Assembly (NCBI GenBank): GCA_949361645.1
Contig: OX442436.1
Span: 4,914,087 to 4,978,086 of the forward strand
Reading direction: 5' to 3'
Length of the DNA: 64,000 nt
Source of the DNA: Spongilla lacustris
Lineage: Eukaryota; Porifera; Demospongiae; Spongillida; Spongillidae
Positions 63,836 through 64,000 of this stretch are shown here, piece after piece (the first letter of the stretch is position 1; each line of letters opens with the position of its first letter). Position numbers and translations under genes: made by a program. Under the pieces are notes generated by a model. It did not search any database. It saw nothing but the letters and a program-made list of their open reading frames with translations, and was not told where the DNA came from.

Positions 63836-64000
63836 GTAAATTTGGGTTACTTAAGTTTAAATAGAAAAAGATAATTTTATGGGAAAGTATGAAATATCAA
63901 TATTTTCCACACACAACACACAATATGGGGCCCATTACATTTTGTCACATCACAAGTACTACGTAGCTGTATACATTAATAGTAGGACTGATTTTATGTT

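Overview
The window is eukaryotic and most probably comes from a marine demosponge such as Amphimedon; that is an inference from gene content, not a database match. Support comes from spliced genes with very short introns (down to about 50 bp), multi-exon receptors built from phase 1-1 EGF, Ig and FN3 exon modules, AT-rich sequence, and a dense mix of DNA transposons, foldback elements and non-LTR retrotransposons. A 200-N assembly gap lies at 62558-62757.

Layout. 1-6744 is repeat-rich: nested foldback elements, a MITE with TTAA target duplications, and a long inverted repeat (4488-6076) that carries what looks like a complete first coding exon. 6745-21189 (+) is the 3' part of a receptor protein tyrosine phosphatase: at least 16 intact EGF-like exons, five Ig exons, FN3 modules, one transmembrane helix, an intact catalytic PTP domain and a degenerate second PTP domain. 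The EGF exons multiply as exon-plus-intron cassettes, and three transposon insertions sit in their introns.

21190-46600 is an accessory, transposon-dominated stretch. It holds a 0.5 kb purine minisatellite, a perfect 297-bp palindrome, a TIR element carrying a RecQ-helicase fragment, a two-exon THAP-domain fragment on the minus strand, two hAT-type elements with exact 8-bp target duplications, and a near full-length non-LTR retrotransposon (35609-39440, minus) with two ORFs, a C-terminal CCHC plus PD-D endonuclease region and no apurinic endonuclease. At least five truncated copies of it lie within 34440-43376, one eroded relic at 25800 and two further copies at 53345-54345. Several copies abut (AAT)n tracts.

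46601-62432 (+) is an adhesion-GPCR-like gene: signal peptide, Ig domains, about 12 FN3 domains interrupted by an unrecognised extracellular module, a hormone-receptor-like domain, GAIN and a clear GPS motif. No seven-helix region follows before the gap; instead FN3 exons matching the early exons of the same gene restart at 63033, suggesting a tandem paralogue.

Together the two receptors are adhesion/signalling proteins: one would convert extracellular contact into tyrosine dephosphorylation, the other would be an autoproteolysed adhesion receptor. Both show tandem module duplication with strong homogenisation, and the repeats give unusually explicit records of insertion, including internal empty sites for two MITE families.
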